Notes: generated from the letters alone by a model not told the origin. A stretch of DNA of 64,000 bases from DATFDN01 sp963818885 (GCA_963818885.1 CAWFTP010000003.1:1488001-1552000), one strand, 5' to 3'; positions 9,494 to 18,778 are shown, counted from the stretch's first letter. Program-made: numbers and translations.

Positions 9494-10488
9494 GCTCTCG
9501 CCGCCTGTGGACGGAGATCGCGGCGGCGCTGGCAGCAACCGCGCTCATCGCCTGGCTGCTGCCCCTGACGCTGCAGCTCTTCGCGGTCATCAACGCGACG
9601 ATCTACGTGTCGATGGCGGTGCTGGCGCTGAGCCTCGCCCTGGTCTGGGGGTTCGGCGGAATCCTCTGCTTCGGCCAGGCGGCGTTCTTCGGGCTCGGCG
9701 GCTATTCCTACGCGGTCGCGGCGTTGAACTTCACCGGCACGAGCTGGGCGGTGCCGATCGCGATCGCGGTCCCTGGCGCGCTCGCCGCCGTGCTGGGGTA
9801 TCTGATGTTCTTCGGACGGATCAGCGACGTCTATATCGGTGTCATCACGCTCACCGTGACGCTCATCCTGTTCAACTTCGCCAACTCGACGGCGGGCGAC
9901 GAGTGGCACATCGGCGCCGCGCCGCTGGGCGGGTTCAACGGCATTCCATCGACCCCGCCGCTCAATCTGCCGGGCGACCCGGGCAACCCGCTGCCGCCCG
10001 AGCAGATCTTCGTCGTCGCCATCGGCTGCCTGGGCGTGTGCTACGTGATCTGCAAGCTGCTGCTGGCAAGCCGCTTCGGGCGCGTCGTCGTCGCGGTGAA
10101 GGAGAACGAGGTCCGCGCCGAGCTTCTGGGCTATGACGTGCGCCTCTACAAACTCGGCGTCTTCGCCATCGGCGGCGCCATGGCGGGGCTCGCGGGGCTG
10201 CTGTTCGCCAATTGCGTCTTCGTCAGCCCGACGATGTTCTCGTTGTTCTACTCTGGGCAGATCATCATCTGGGTGATGGTCGGCGGACTCGGCACGCTGA
10301 TCGGCCCGATCGTCGGCGCGATCCTGTTGCAGATCCTCACCACCTGGGCGGGCACCCTGAAGACGATCAACCCGAGCCTGATCCTGGGCGTGATCCTGAT
10401 GGCGGCCGTGCTGCTCATCCCGCGCGGCATCCTGCCCAGCATCATCGATGCGATGACGCGGCTGCGCCGGCGGGAGGCCGTGCGGTGA
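9490..10488 (+). CDS. ABC transporter permease (LivM/UrtC type)
   Basis: The second channel subunit, 332 aa, with its ATG overlapping the previous stop (ATGA). It has the LivM pattern: A-L-S-L-A-L-V-W-G-F-G-G-I-L-C-F-G-Q-A-A-F-F-G-L-G-G-Y near the N-terminus and the cytoplasmic coupling segment with V-K-E-N-E-V-R-A-E-L-L-G-Y-D, which contacts the ATPases. About eight to ten hydrophobic stretches are visible. It is part of the amide/urea-type importer operon. Confidence 0.85.
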   Translation: MSSRRLWTEIAAALAATALIAWLLPLTLQLFAVINATIYVSMAVLALSLALVWGFGGILCFGQAAFFGLGGYSYAVAALNFTGTSWAVPIAIAVPGALAAVLGYLMFFGRISDVYIGVITLTVTLILFNFANSTAGDEWHIGAAPLGGFNGIPSTPPLNLPGDPGNPLPPEQIFVVAIGCLGVCYVICKLLLASRFGRVVVAVKENEVRAELLGYDVRLYKLGVFAIGGAMAGLAGLLFANCVFVSPTMFSLFYSGQIIIWVMVGGLGTLIGPIVGAILLQILTTWAGTLKTINPSLILGVILMAAVLLIPRGILPSIIDAMTRLRRREAVR

Positions 10489-11222
10489 CGGCACTGCTGG
10501 CGACGGAGAACCTGGTGATGCGATTTGGCGGCGTGCGCGCGGTGGACGGGGTCAGCCTGTCAGTCGCCGAGGGCGAGCTGCGCTGCCTGATCGGTCCCAA
10601 CGGCGCCGGCAAGAGCACGTTCTTCAAATGCCTCACCGGCCAGTACAAGCCGAGCAGCGGTCGCATCCTGTGGCGCGGACGGAACGTGACTTGCTTCGAC
10701 AGCTTCGCAGTCGCGCGCCTGGGGGTCGGCATCAAGACGCAAATCCCATCCTTGTTCGACGGGCTTGACGTGATGGAGAGCGTGATGCTCGCGCTGCGCC
10801 GCCGGCACTCCGAGGCGGAGTTCCGCCGCCGGGCGATGGCGGCGCTGGAGCGGCTCGGCATCGCCGCACTGGCGCCGCGCGAAGTAGGCCGGCTCGGACA
10901 TGGGCAGCGCCAGCTGGTCGAGCTTGCGATGGTTGTCGCCCCGGAGCCCGACCTGATCATCCTCGATGAGCCGACCGCGGGCATGAGCGCCGAAGAGACC
11001 GGGCGCACGGCGGCGCTGATTCGCGAGCTGAACCAGCGCCATGCGATCGTCGTGGTCGAGCACGACATGCAGTTCATCCGCGCGATCGCGCAGACCGTCA
11101 CGGTGTTCCACCAGGGCCACGTGTTGGTGGAGGACAGCGTGGAGCGCGTCCTCGCCGATCCGCGCGTGCGCGACGTCTATCTGGGCAAGCCGGTCACAGC
11201 CGCGGAGCGTATGCGCGCATGA
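10485..11222 (+). CDS. ABC transporter ATP-binding protein (LivG/UrtD type)
   Basis: A 245-aa ATPase starting at GTG 10485, overlapping the permease stop. Walker A is G-P-N-G-A-G-K-S-T and Walker B L-I-I-L-D-E-P-T-A-G; the signature is L-G-H-G-Q-R-Q instead of L-S-G-G-Q, a variation (S-H-G-Q) usual in UrtD-like proteins. This supports a urea/amide rather than a branched-chain amino acid importer. It ends with the short C-terminal extension typical of LivG-class subunits (D-V-Y-L-G). Confidence 0.87.
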   Translation: MTALLATENLVMRFGGVRAVDGVSLSVAEGELRCLIGPNGAGKSTFFKCLTGQYKPSSGRILWRGRNVTCFDSFAVARLGVGIKTQIPSLFDGLDVMESVMLALRRRHSEAEFRRRAMAALERLGIAALAPREVGRLGHGQRQLVELAMVVAPEPDLIILDEPTAGMSAEETGRTAALIRELNQRHAIVVVEHDMQFIRAIAQTVTVFHQGHVLVEDSVERVLADPRVRDVYLGKPVTAAERMRA

Positions 11223-11917
11223 TTCGCCTGACGGACATCGTCGCCGGATATGGGCGGATCGTGGTGCTGCACGGCATCTCGCTCGAGGTCGCGCCGGGCG
11301 AGTGCGTCGGCATCCTGGGGCATAACGGCATGGGTAAGACCACGCTGCTGAAGACGGTGATGGGGCTGCTTCCCTGCCGCGGCGGCACGATCGCGTGGGA
11401 CGGTGAGGAGATCGCCCATCTGCCGACGCACGCGCGGGCGCGGACCGGGCTGGGCTACGTGCCGCAAGGGCGGCAGATCTTCCCGAGCCTGACGGTGCGG
11501 GAGAACCTGCGTTTCGCCGCGGTGGCGAGCGGCGCGGGGCCGGGGGCGGCGCAGGCGGTGCTGGCGGAGTTTCCCGAGCTCACCCGCCTCCTCGACCGCG
11601 CGGGCAGCGCCCTGTCGGGCGGGGAGCAGCAGCTGCTCGCGGTGGCGCGCGCGCTGTGCGGGCGGCCCCGGCTGCTGCTGCTGGATGAGCCAACCGAGGG
11701 CATCCAGCCTTCGATCATCGCCGCCATGATCGAGCGCATCGGCGCGCTGCGGCGGGGGCTGGGTTTGAGCGTGCTGCTGGTCGAGCAGAATTTGGACTTC
11801 ATCCACGCCCTGGCCGACCGTGTGCTGCTGATCCAGCGCGGGAGGATCACAGGGGAGATCCCGCACGACGCATTGGGCGATCCCGCGCTGGTCGCGGAGT
11901 TCGTCGGCGTCGCCTGA
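11219..11917 (+). CDS. ABC transporter ATP-binding protein (LivF/UrtE type)
   Basis: The second ATPase of the importer, 232 aa, whose ATG overlaps the preceding stop by 4 bp. Walker A is G-H-N-G-M-G-K-T-T, the signature L-S-G-G-E-Q-Q, and Walker B L-L-L-L-D-E-P-T-E-G, followed by V-E-Q-N-L-D-F. All catalytic motifs are intact, unlike the LivF-type ATPase of the neighbouring minus-strand importer. Confidence 0.87.
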   Translation: MIRLTDIVAGYGRIVVLHGISLEVAPGECVGILGHNGMGKTTLLKTVMGLLPCRGGTIAWDGEEIAHLPTHARARTGLGYVPQGRQIFPSLTVRENLRFAAVASGAGPGAAQAVLAEFPELTRLLDRAGSALSGGEQQLLAVARALCGRPRLLLLDEPTEGIQPSIIAAMIERIGALRRGLGLSVLLVEQNLDFIHALADRVLLIQRGRITGEIPHDALGDPALVAEFVGVA

Positions 11918-11934
11918 GAGCGAAGGAGAACGAC

Positions 11935-13464
11935 ATGCCGCTGGGGACCATCAAGCTTCCGACCGTCGCGCAGCTCGGCGAGACGGCGAAGGATCTGGGC
12001 CTGAGCATGAGCGATGCCGAGCTTGCGATGCACCGCGATTGCCTGGGGGATGCGATCGCGGCGTACAATCTCGTCGATCAGATGCCGGACGAGCTGCCGG
12101 AGGTCACCTATCCGCGCACGCCCGGCAAACGCCCGACCGCGGAGGAGAACAGGCTGGGCGCGTGGTACGTCAAGACGACCATCGAGGGCGCGCCTTCCGG
12201 CAAACTGACGGGCAAGAAGATCGCGCTGAAGGACAATATCTGCCTTGCCGGCGTACCGATGATGAACGGCGCCTCCACATTGGAGGGCTACATGCCCGAG
12301 GTCGACGCGACGGTCGCGACGCGCATCCTGGATGCCGGCGGCACGATCGTCGGCAAGACGGTGTGCGAATATTTCTGCTTTTCCGGCAGCAGCCACACCA
12401 GCGCGACCGGGCCGGTGCACAACCCGCTGCGCCAGGGCTATTCCGCGGGCGGGTCGTCATCGGGCAGCGGCGCGGTGGTCGCCTCGGGCGAGGTGCCGAT
12501 GGCGCTTGGCGGCGATCAGGGCGGATCAATCCGGATGCCGGCGTCCTTCTGCGGGATCTACGGCATGAAGCCGACCTTCGGGCTGGTGCCCTACACCGGG
12601 ATCATGCCGATCGAGCTGACCATCGACCACACCGGGCCGATGACGGCGACGGTCGAGGACAACGCGCTGCTGCTGGAGGTGATCGCCGGCGAGGACGGGT
12701 TGGATCCGCGCCAGACGGGGGCGACCGCGAAGCCCTATCGCGAGGCGCTCGGGCGCGGCGCGAACGGCTTGCGCATCGCGGTGGTGGAGGAAGGATTTGG
12801 TCACCCGCAGTCGATGACCGAGACGGATGCGGTGGTGCGCGAGGCGGCGGACCGCTTCCGAAAGCTGGGTGCCACGGTGGAGACCGTGTCGATCCCGCTG
12901 CATCGCGCGGGCCCAGCCATCTGGCTGCCGATCGCCGCCGAGGGCGCGACGGTGCAGATGATGCACGGCAACGGCTTTGGCTTTAATTGGCAGGGGCTGT
13001 ACGTCACCTCGCTGATGGATTTCCACAGCGGCTGGCGGACCCGCGCCGACGAGCTGTCGGAGTCGCTCAAGAACACGATGCTGCTCGGGCACTACATGAC
13101 GATGAGCCATCGCGGCCATTACTACGGGAAGGCGCAGAACCTGGTGCGCCGGCTGCGCAAGGCGTACAACTCCGTGCTGGAGAAATACGATCTGCTGTTG
13201 ATGCCGACCTTGCCGATGACAGCGACGCCGCTACCGCCGCCGGAGGCACCGACCGACCTGATCATCAAGCGCGCTTTCGAGATGCTGCCGAACACGGCAC
13301 CGTTCGATTGCACCCATCACCCGTCCATGAGCCTGCCGTGCGGCATGGTGGGCGGGCTGCCGGTTGGGCTGATGCTGACAGGGCGGATGTTCGACGAGGA
13401 GACCATCTACCGCGCCGCTTCGGCGTTCGAGAAAGGCGTGGACTGGAAGGCGATCACCGGGTGA
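11935..13464 (+). CDS. amidase (amidase signature family)
   Basis: A 509-aa enzyme hydrolysing R-CO-NH2 to the acid and ammonia. ATG 11935 is preceded by GCGAAGGAGAACGAC, a good ribosome site, 17 bp after the transporter operon. The Ser-cisSer-Lys machinery is visible: K in K-I-A-L-K-D-N-I (about residue 98), the Gly/Ser loop G-Y-S-A-G-G-S-S-S-G-S-G-A, and the nucleophile region G-G-D-Q-G-G-S-I-R-M-P. The unusual S-H-T-S-A-T-G-P-V-H-N-P block resembles enantioselective amidases found with nitrile hydratases. No signal peptide, so amides imported by the upstream system would be cleaved in the cytoplasm. No nitrile hydratase gene is adjacent. Confidence 0.88.
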   Translation: MPLGTIKLPTVAQLGETAKDLGLSMSDAELAMHRDCLGDAIAAYNLVDQMPDELPEVTYPRTPGKRPTAEENRLGAWYVKTTIEGAPSGKLTGKKIALKDNICLAGVPMMNGASTLEGYMPEVDATVATRILDAGGTIVGKTVCEYFCFSGSSHTSATGPVHNPLRQGYSAGGSSSGSGAVVASGEVPMALGGDQGGSIRMPASFCGIYGMKPTFGLVPYTGIMPIELTIDHTGPMTATVEDNALLLEVIAGEDGLDPRQTGATAKPYREALGRGANGLRIAVVEEGFGHPQSMTETDAVVREAADRFRKLGATVETVSIPLHRAGPAIWLPIAAEGATVQMMHGNGFGFNWQGLYVTSLMDFHSGWRTRADELSESLKNTMLLGHYMTMSHRGHYYGKAQNLVRRLRKAYNSVLEKYDLLLMPTLPMTATPLPPPEAPTDLIIKRAFEMLPNTAPFDCTHHPSMSLPCGMVGGLPVGLMLTGRMFDEETIYRAASAFEKGVDWKAITG

Positions 13465-13520
13465 AATGCGCCATGAACATGTCGTACCAACGGGCGAATG
13501 CGCTGACTCCTTCCCCAGCC

Positions 13521-13591
13521 GTGTCATTGCGAGCGAAGCGAAGCAATTTCCTGCACACGGGCGGGAGATTGCTTCGTCGCTCCGCTACTAT
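13521..13591. repeat. extragenic palindromic repeat
   Basis: An inverted repeat with arms ATTGCGAGCGAAGCGAAGCAAT and GATTGCTTCGTCGCTCCGC around a short GC spacer. It fills the 166-bp gap between the convergent amidase and LivF-type genes. This repeat type is widespread in proteobacteria and is unrelated to the 7262-7350 element. Confidence 0.55.
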
Positions 13592-13630
13592 CCGTGGCAA
13601 CGAATAGGTCCGAGCATCGGGCCGCTGCTA

Positions 13631-14329
13631 TCAGACCTCGAGCCATTCCTGGCGGACGCGGGAATCCGCTTCCAGCGCGGCGGGCGTGCCCTCGAAGACG
13701 ATGCGCCCGTGCCCCATGACGTAGAGGCGTTGGGAGATGCGCAGCGCAATCGTGAGCTTCTGCTCGACCAGCAGGATGGCGACGCCGCGGCGGGCGATCT
13801 CGGCGAGCAGCATGCCGACCTGCTCGACGAGGCGCGGAGCAAGGCCCTCGGTCGGCTCGTCGATCAGGATCAGGTCGGGATCGCCCATCAGGGTGCGGCA
13901 CATGGTTAGCATCTGCTGCTCGCCGCCCGAAAGGACGCCCGCCGCGTTGTCCTGGCGCGCGGCGAGATTGGGAAACAAGGAGAAGACGTCCTCGAACGTC
14001 CAGCGGCCGAACGTGTTGGCGCGTTTGAGCCCGAGGGCGAGGTTCTGGCGCACGGTCAGGGTCGGGAAGACCTGCCGGTCCTCCGGCACATAGCCGATGC
14101 CGCGGCGGGCGATCTCGTTCGCCTGGAGACCGGCGATTGCCTTCCCGCGCCAGACGATCGAGCCCTCGGGAGGCACGAGTCCCATGATCGCCTTGCAGGT
14201 GGTGGAGCGACCGACGCCGTTGCGCCCGAGCAGGGAGACGATCTCGCCCTCCGCGACGCGCAGGGTGACGCCGTGCAGGATATGGCTCTTGCCGTAGTAG
14301 GCGTGCAGGTCGGTGACTTCGAGGGTCAT
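13631..14329 (-). CDS. livF: LIV-type ABC transporter ATPase (LivF-like), Walker A Lys replaced by Arg
   Basis: A 232-aa ATPase, the last gene of a five-gene minus-strand importer. The signature L-S-G-G-E-Q-Q and Walker B L-I-L-I-D-E-P-T-E-G are normal. The P-loop reads G-R-N-G-V-G-R-S-T (residues 35-43): the invariant Lys that binds ATP phosphates is Arg41, and the codon is unambiguous (CGC). I have an uncertain recollection of the same P-loop in other LivF-like proteins, so it may be a subfamily trait; whether it is active needs testing. It lies 10 bp after the LivG-type gene. Confidence 0.85.
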   Translation of the reverse strand: MTLEVTDLHAYYGKSHILHGVTLRVAEGEIVSLLGRNGVGRSTTCKAIMGLVPPEGSIVWRGKAIAGLQANEIARRGIGYVPEDRQVFPTLTVRQNLALGLKRANTFGRWTFEDVFSLFPNLAARQDNAAGVLSGGEQQMLTMCRTLMGDPDLILIDEPTEGLAPRLVEQVGMLLAEIARRGVAILLVEQKLTIALRISQRLYVMGHGRIVFEGTPAALEADSRVRQEWLEV

Positions 14330-14339
14330 GGGGCGAAGC

Positions 14340-15092
14340 TCATGCAGCCTCCGTGCCCAGATACGCCTCCTGCACCGCGCGGTTGGCGCGGATCGTCGCG
14401 GGCGGTCCGGAGGCGATCACCTGGCCGTAGACAAGCACTGTGATGGTGTCGGCGAGGTCGAAGACCACGCGCATGTCGTGCTCCACCATCAGCAGCGTCT
14501 TGCCCTCCGTCACGCGGCGAATCAGCGCGATCGCATATTCGGTCTCGGTATTGCTCATGCCGGCGGTGGGCTCGTCGAGCAGGATCGCCGTGGCGCCGCC
14601 GGCAATGGTCATGCCGATCTCGAGCGCGCGCTGCTCGGCGTATGACAAGAGGCCCGCCTGCACGTCGCGGCGCGGGGCGAGATTGATCTCCTCCAATAAT
14701 CGCTCAGCGGCGTCGTTGAGCCGCGGCTGACGCGCCAGCGTGTGCCAGAACGAGTAGCGATAGCCGCGGCTCCAGAGCAGGGCGCAGCGAAGGTTCTCGA
14801 ACACGCTGAGGCGGTGGAAGATGGAGGTGATCTGGAAGCTGCGGGACAGGCCAAGGCGGTTGATGCGGTGCGGCGGCAGGGCATCGAGGCGGGTGTCGTC
14901 GAGCCTGATCTCCCCGCTGGTGACGGCGAAGCGGCCACTGATCAGGTTGAACAGGGTCGTCTTGCCTGCACCGTTCGGGCCGATCAGCGCGTGGCGCTCG
15001 CCGGCGGCGATGTCCAGGGTGACGCCGCGGATGATCTCCGTCGCGCCGAAGTTCTTGCGCACGTCGCGCAGGCGCAGCGCCGGGACGCTCAT
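14340..15092 (-). CDS. livG: LIV-type ABC transporter ATPase (LivG-like)
   Basis: A 250-aa ATPase. The start at 15092 overlaps the end of the LivM-type gene by 4 bp; a longer frame upstream is an antisense artefact of that gene. Walker A G-P-N-G-A-G-K-T-T and Walker B A-I-L-L-D-E-P-T-A-G are intact. The signature position reads L-S-Y-A-E-Q-R, a common LivG-class variant. The tail E-A-Y-L-G-T is typical. It pairs with the following Arg-P-loop ATPase, so at least one nucleotide site of the importer is canonical. Confidence 0.87.
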   Translation of the reverse strand: MSVPALRLRDVRKNFGATEIIRGVTLDIAAGERHALIGPNGAGKTTLFNLISGRFAVTSGEIRLDDTRLDALPPHRINRLGLSRSFQITSIFHRLSVFENLRCALLWSRGYRYSFWHTLARQPRLNDAAERLLEEINLAPRRDVQAGLLSYAEQRALEIGMTIAGGATAILLDEPTAGMSNTETEYAIALIRRVTEGKTLLMVEHDMRVVFDLADTITVLVYGQVIASGPPATIRANRAVQEAYLGTEAA

Positions 15093-16411
15093 CGCAGGGG
15101 CGACGGCATGAGTCCCGCCATCAGCGTGTCCCAGACCGCGAAGAAGCGCCGCGCCTCCAGCCTCAGCCAGGCGATTCCGAGCGCGGTGCCGGCGACCGTG
15201 GCGATCCAGGGCACCGGGGAGTAGACGTCGGGGGCAAGGCCGACGACGTCGATTGTCTTGCCCTCCGCGGCGCCGATCGTCGCGAAGGACAGCATCTCCA
15301 CGATGAAGACGAAGCCCAGCAGCACGACGAGGGACGGCAGGAGCAGGCGCAGATAGGGCACGGCGAGGGCGCCCAGCCGCCCTGCCCGCGCGATCGGGCC
15401 GTGCGCGCGCAGGATGCCGGTGATGCCAGTCGGCGCGAAGGTCACCATGGCGATGAACAGCAGCCCGACATAGACCAGCCAGGAGTTCGACATCAGGCTG
15501 AGGCCGCTCTGCAGCGCGGTGATCAGGATCGCCCCGATGACGGGGCCGGCGAAGCTGCCGACGCCGCCGATATAGGCCATCAGCAGCGCGTTGCCGGAGA
15601 GCGGCGCGTTGACGGCATCGTAGGTGACGATCTCGTACGTGATGCAGTAAAGCGCGCCGCCGATGCCGGCGAACGCGCCGGACAGGGTGAACTGGATGAA
15701 GCGTACCATGCGCGGGTCGTAGCCGACGAACTGCGCCCGCTCGTAATTGTCCCGGCAGGCATTCGCCATTCGCCCGAGCGGCGTGCCACGCAGGTAGTAC
15801 ATGCCGAGCGCGGCAAGCAGCGTCCACGCAATGACGAGGTAATAGACCTGAAGCCCGTGCGCGTAGTTGACACCGAACAGGCTCCAGCTGTTCTGCCGGT
15901 CGGTGGTGATGCCGCTCTCGCCACCGAAAAAATGGGTGAACATGATGGCGGCGGTGACCGCGAGCTCCCCGATGCCGAAGGTGATCATGGCGAAGGCGGT
16001 AGTACGCTGCTTGGTTGCCATCGCGCCGAACACGGTAGCGAGCAGCCCGCCGCATATGCCGCCGGCGACTGGCAGAAGCTCGGTCGGGATCGCGAGCCCC
16101 CCATTGCCCGCCATGTTGAGGAAATGCGCTACACAGTAGCCGCCGAAGCCGAAGAAGACTGCGTGGCAGAAGGAGAGCAGCCCCGCTTCCCCCATCAGCA
16201 TGTTGTACGAGAGCGCGAAGATCACCATCATGCCCATTTGGCTGAACATCGCGGTCATGAAGCCATTGTCGCGGGCATGCGCGTAATCCCGAAACGCCCA
16301 AGGGAGCGCGATTGCGACCAGCAGCAGCACCACCCAGGGTAGCACGGCACGCAGAGCAGCCTGCCGGCGCGGCGGGACGATCGTAAGGTCGCGGGCGGCG
16401 GCGGAGCTCAT
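15089..16411 (-). CDS. livM: LIV-type ABC transporter permease (LivM-like)
   Basis: A 440-aa permease; start 16411 overlaps the LivH-type stop (ATGA) and excludes a 38-residue upstream extension. Hallmarks are N-M-L-M-G-E-A-G-L-L-S-F-C-H-A-V-F-F-G-F-G-G-Y and the coupling segment C-R-D-N-Y-E-R-A-Q-F-V-G-Y-D. It is about 100 residues longer than the LivM-type protein at 9490 and has an extra C-terminal pair of hydrophobic segments (about residues 340-390) seen in some LivM proteins. Confidence 0.85.
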   Translation of the reverse strand: MSSAAARDLTIVPPRRQAALRAVLPWVVLLLVAIALPWAFRDYAHARDNGFMTAMFSQMGMMVIFALSYNMLMGEAGLLSFCHAVFFGFGGYCVAHFLNMAGNGGLAIPTELLPVAGGICGGLLATVFGAMATKQRTTAFAMITFGIGELAVTAAIMFTHFFGGESGITTDRQNSWSLFGVNYAHGLQVYYLVIAWTLLAALGMYYLRGTPLGRMANACRDNYERAQFVGYDPRMVRFIQFTLSGAFAGIGGALYCITYEIVTYDAVNAPLSGNALLMAYIGGVGSFAGPVIGAILITALQSGLSLMSNSWLVYVGLLFIAMVTFAPTGITGILRAHGPIARAGRLGALAVPYLRLLLPSLVVLLGFVFIVEMLSFATIGAAEGKTIDVVGLAPDVYSPVPWIATVAGTALGIAWLRLEARRFFAVWDTLMAGLMPSPLR

Positions 16412-17355
16412 GATTCGCGGGTTCCCATCAGCCCGCGCGGACGGAAGAACAGGATGAGAATCATCAGAATATAGGGCAGCAGCGGGGCGACGCGGGCGAG
16501 CGGGATGGTCATGATCTCGCCCCACAGATTGTCCCCGCCCAAAGTGATGCCGAGCGGGTCGAAGACGCCGGCGAGTGAGCCGTTCACCATCACGGCGGCG
16601 GTCTGCACCATACCGATGAAGATCGAGGCGATGAAGCAGCCGGCGAGCGAGCCCAGGCCGCCGAACACGACGACGACGAAGACGATCGGCCCCATCGCGT
16701 CCGCCATCCCGGAATCGGTCGAGAAATAGTTGCCGCCGATCACCCCGGCGAGGCCCGCGAGCACGCAGCCGCCGGCGAACACGATGGTGAAGACGCGCGG
16801 CACGTTATGGCCGAGCGCGCTGACCATGTTCGGATGCGTGAGCGCCGCCTGGATGATGAGGCCGATGCGGGTCTTCTTCAGCAGCAGCCAGATGCTGAGC
16901 AGCATCACCACGGTGACCAGCAGCATGAAGCCGCGATAGGCAGGGAAGTTCTGGCCGTAGAGGTGAAACAGCGTGAAATCGAGGCTTCGCGGAACCTGGT
17001 ACGGGACGGTGAGCGTGCCCCATATCATCATCACCGCGCGCTGGAAGATAAACACCAGGCCGAAGGTGAACAGCAGCTCCGCGATGTGGCCGTTGACGTG
17101 ACAGCGGCGCAGTCCCCAGACCTCGATCGCCGCGCCGATCAGCCCGCAGGCGATGGGGGCAAGGATCAACCCGGCCCAGAAGCTCACATACGTGCTGATC
17201 GTATAGGCGAAATACGCGCCCAGCATGTAGATGCTGGCGTGGGCGAAGTTGAGCACGCCCATCATCGAGAAGATGAGGGTGAGCCCGCTCGCCAGCATGA
17301 AGAGAAGCATCCCGTAGACGAGGCCGCTGAGCAGGGTATCGAAAAGGAGCGGCAT
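16408..17355 (-). CDS. livH: LIV-type ABC transporter permease (LivH-like)
   Basis: A 315-aa channel subunit. The typical V-L-N-F-A-H-A-S-I-Y-M-L-G-A-Y sequence lies near residue 37, followed by repeated hydrophobic segments and a C-terminal P-R-G-L-M-G. It lies 22 bp downstream of the binding-protein gene and overlaps the LivM-type gene by 4 bp, so the five genes from 18631 to 13631 form one transcription unit. Confidence 0.86.
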   Translation of the reverse strand: MPLLFDTLLSGLVYGMLLFMLASGLTLIFSMMGVLNFAHASIYMLGAYFAYTISTYVSFWAGLILAPIACGLIGAAIEVWGLRRCHVNGHIAELLFTFGLVFIFQRAVMMIWGTLTVPYQVPRSLDFTLFHLYGQNFPAYRGFMLLVTVVMLLSIWLLLKKTRIGLIIQAALTHPNMVSALGHNVPRVFTIVFAGGCVLAGLAGVIGGNYFSTDSGMADAMGPIVFVVVVFGGLGSLAGCFIASIFIGMVQTAAVMVNGSLAGVFDPLGITLGGDNLWGEIMTIPLARVAPLLPYILMILILFFRPRGLMGTRES

Positions 17356-17377
17356 TCGCGGCCTCGTCAGGGAGGGG

Positions 17378-18631
17378 CTAGGACGTGGGGCGCTTCATGT
17401 CGCAGGTGGTGGGCATCACCTCGTCCTCGGCGGGAACCGTGTAGATGGTCTTGAACCCGAGACCGGTGCCCTCGGTGTCGTATTTGACATTCTTGGTCAG
17501 CAGACCCTCGTAATAGGGCAGGATGAGCTGGTGGTCCTGTTTGCGCATGGTCTCGGTCTTGCCGAGCAGGTCCTTCTGCTGCATCCCCTCCAGGTTCTGG
17601 GCGATCTTCAGCACGTCGACCGAGCCGGCTTGGGTGATCGCGCGCGACAGCATCTCGAACATCACGACCCAGGGCTGCGCGACGAAGTCGAACTTGTGGT
17701 CCTTGCGAAAGGCGAGGTCGAACTTCTCGGCCGACGGGATGTTCAGCTCGACCGGCAGGTTCTCGTTATACTCCATGATGACCGTCAGGCGGTCGGCACC
17801 CGTCTGCCCGATCGCGGTCACCGCCCCGGTGAGGTAGGCGAGGTAGGTGTCGAAGCGAACCGGCAAGCCGGCATCGACCGCTGCCTTCATCAGCAGATTG
17901 AGGTCAGGCCCGTAGTTCCCGGTGACGACCGACTGCGCGCCCGAGTTCTTGATCTTGGTGACATAGGGCGAAAAGTCCTTCACCTGGCCGAGCGGCACGA
18001 ACTCGTCGCCCACGATCTGGATATCCGGGCGGAGCTTCGCCAGGAACTCCTTCGTATCGTGCTCCATCGAATGGCCGAACACGTAGTCCTGGTTGATCAG
18101 GTAGACCTTCTTGATGTCGGCCGGCAAAGATTTGATGCGCGCATAGGCCCGCTGCTGCACCGAGCCGCTGAAGCGGAACTGCCAGAAATTGCACAACGGC
18201 GCGTTGGTGAGCTCGGTCGCGAGCGCCCCGCAGTTGAGATAGATGACCCGATGGTCGGGATTGCGCGCGTTGTTCTTCTCGACCCCGCCGATCAGGGCGG
18301 TAGCGACGTTGGACCCGACGCACTGCATCACGAAGGGGATGTTCTGGTCGGTGATGCGCTTGAGCGCGATCAGCGCCTCGGCCGGCTGAAGCTTGTCGTC
18401 GAATGTGACGATCTCGAATTTCTTGTGCAGCGGCGGCATGCGCTCGTTGATGTCGTCGATGATGAAGTGCAGCACCTGGAGGAACTGGTCGCCGCTCTGC
18501 GCGAACGGGCCCGAGAACGGGTCGATGTAGCCGATCTTGATGGTGTCATCGGCGGCGATCGCCCGCGGGGTGACCGCGAGCAGGCCCAGTGCGGCGCCGC
18601 AGAACGCGGCCCGGAGCGCACGAAATCGCAT
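17378..18631 (-). CDS. branched-chain amino acid-type ABC substrate-binding protein
   Basis: A 417-aa periplasmic protein; ATG 18631 is preceded by AAAGGGGAAGAAAG, a strong ribosome site. A Sec signal peptide ends at A-I-A-A. The mature start I-K-I-G-Y-I-D-P-F-S-G-P-F-A is the LivK/Peripla_BP_6 entry strand. It belongs to the family that binds leucine-type amino acids but also aromatic acids, amides and other small acids; the ligand cannot be read here. It is the first gene of the importer operon and is divergent from a GMC oxidoreductase across about 148 bp, so an alcohol- or acid-derived ligand is possible. Confidence 0.85.
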   Translation of the reverse strand: MRFRALRAAFCGAALGLLAVTPRAIAADDTIKIGYIDPFSGPFAQSGDQFLQVLHFIIDDINERMPPLHKKFEIVTFDDKLQPAEALIALKRITDQNIPFVMQCVGSNVATALIGGVEKNNARNPDHRVIYLNCGALATELTNAPLCNFWQFRFSGSVQQRAYARIKSLPADIKKVYLINQDYVFGHSMEHDTKEFLAKLRPDIQIVGDEFVPLGQVKDFSPYVTKIKNSGAQSVVTGNYGPDLNLLMKAAVDAGLPVRFDTYLAYLTGAVTAIGQTGADRLTVIMEYNENLPVELNIPSAEKFDLAFRKDHKFDFVAQPWVVMFEMLSRAITQAGSVDVLKIAQNLEGMQQKDLLGKTETMRKQDHQLILPYYEGLLTKNVKYDTEGTGLGFKTIYTVPAEDEVMPTTCDMKRPTS

Positions 18632-18778
18632 GACTTTCTTCCCCTTTCGCCCGGCGCTTAGCGGCCGGTGTCCTGACAACATGAAGCGTAGGCATCCGCC
18701 GGTTGGCGAGTCAAACGCCCAAGCTTGCATCCTTACCCGTCGGCTGGGTTAGATTGCCTGGGGAACGGGGACGGTCAG

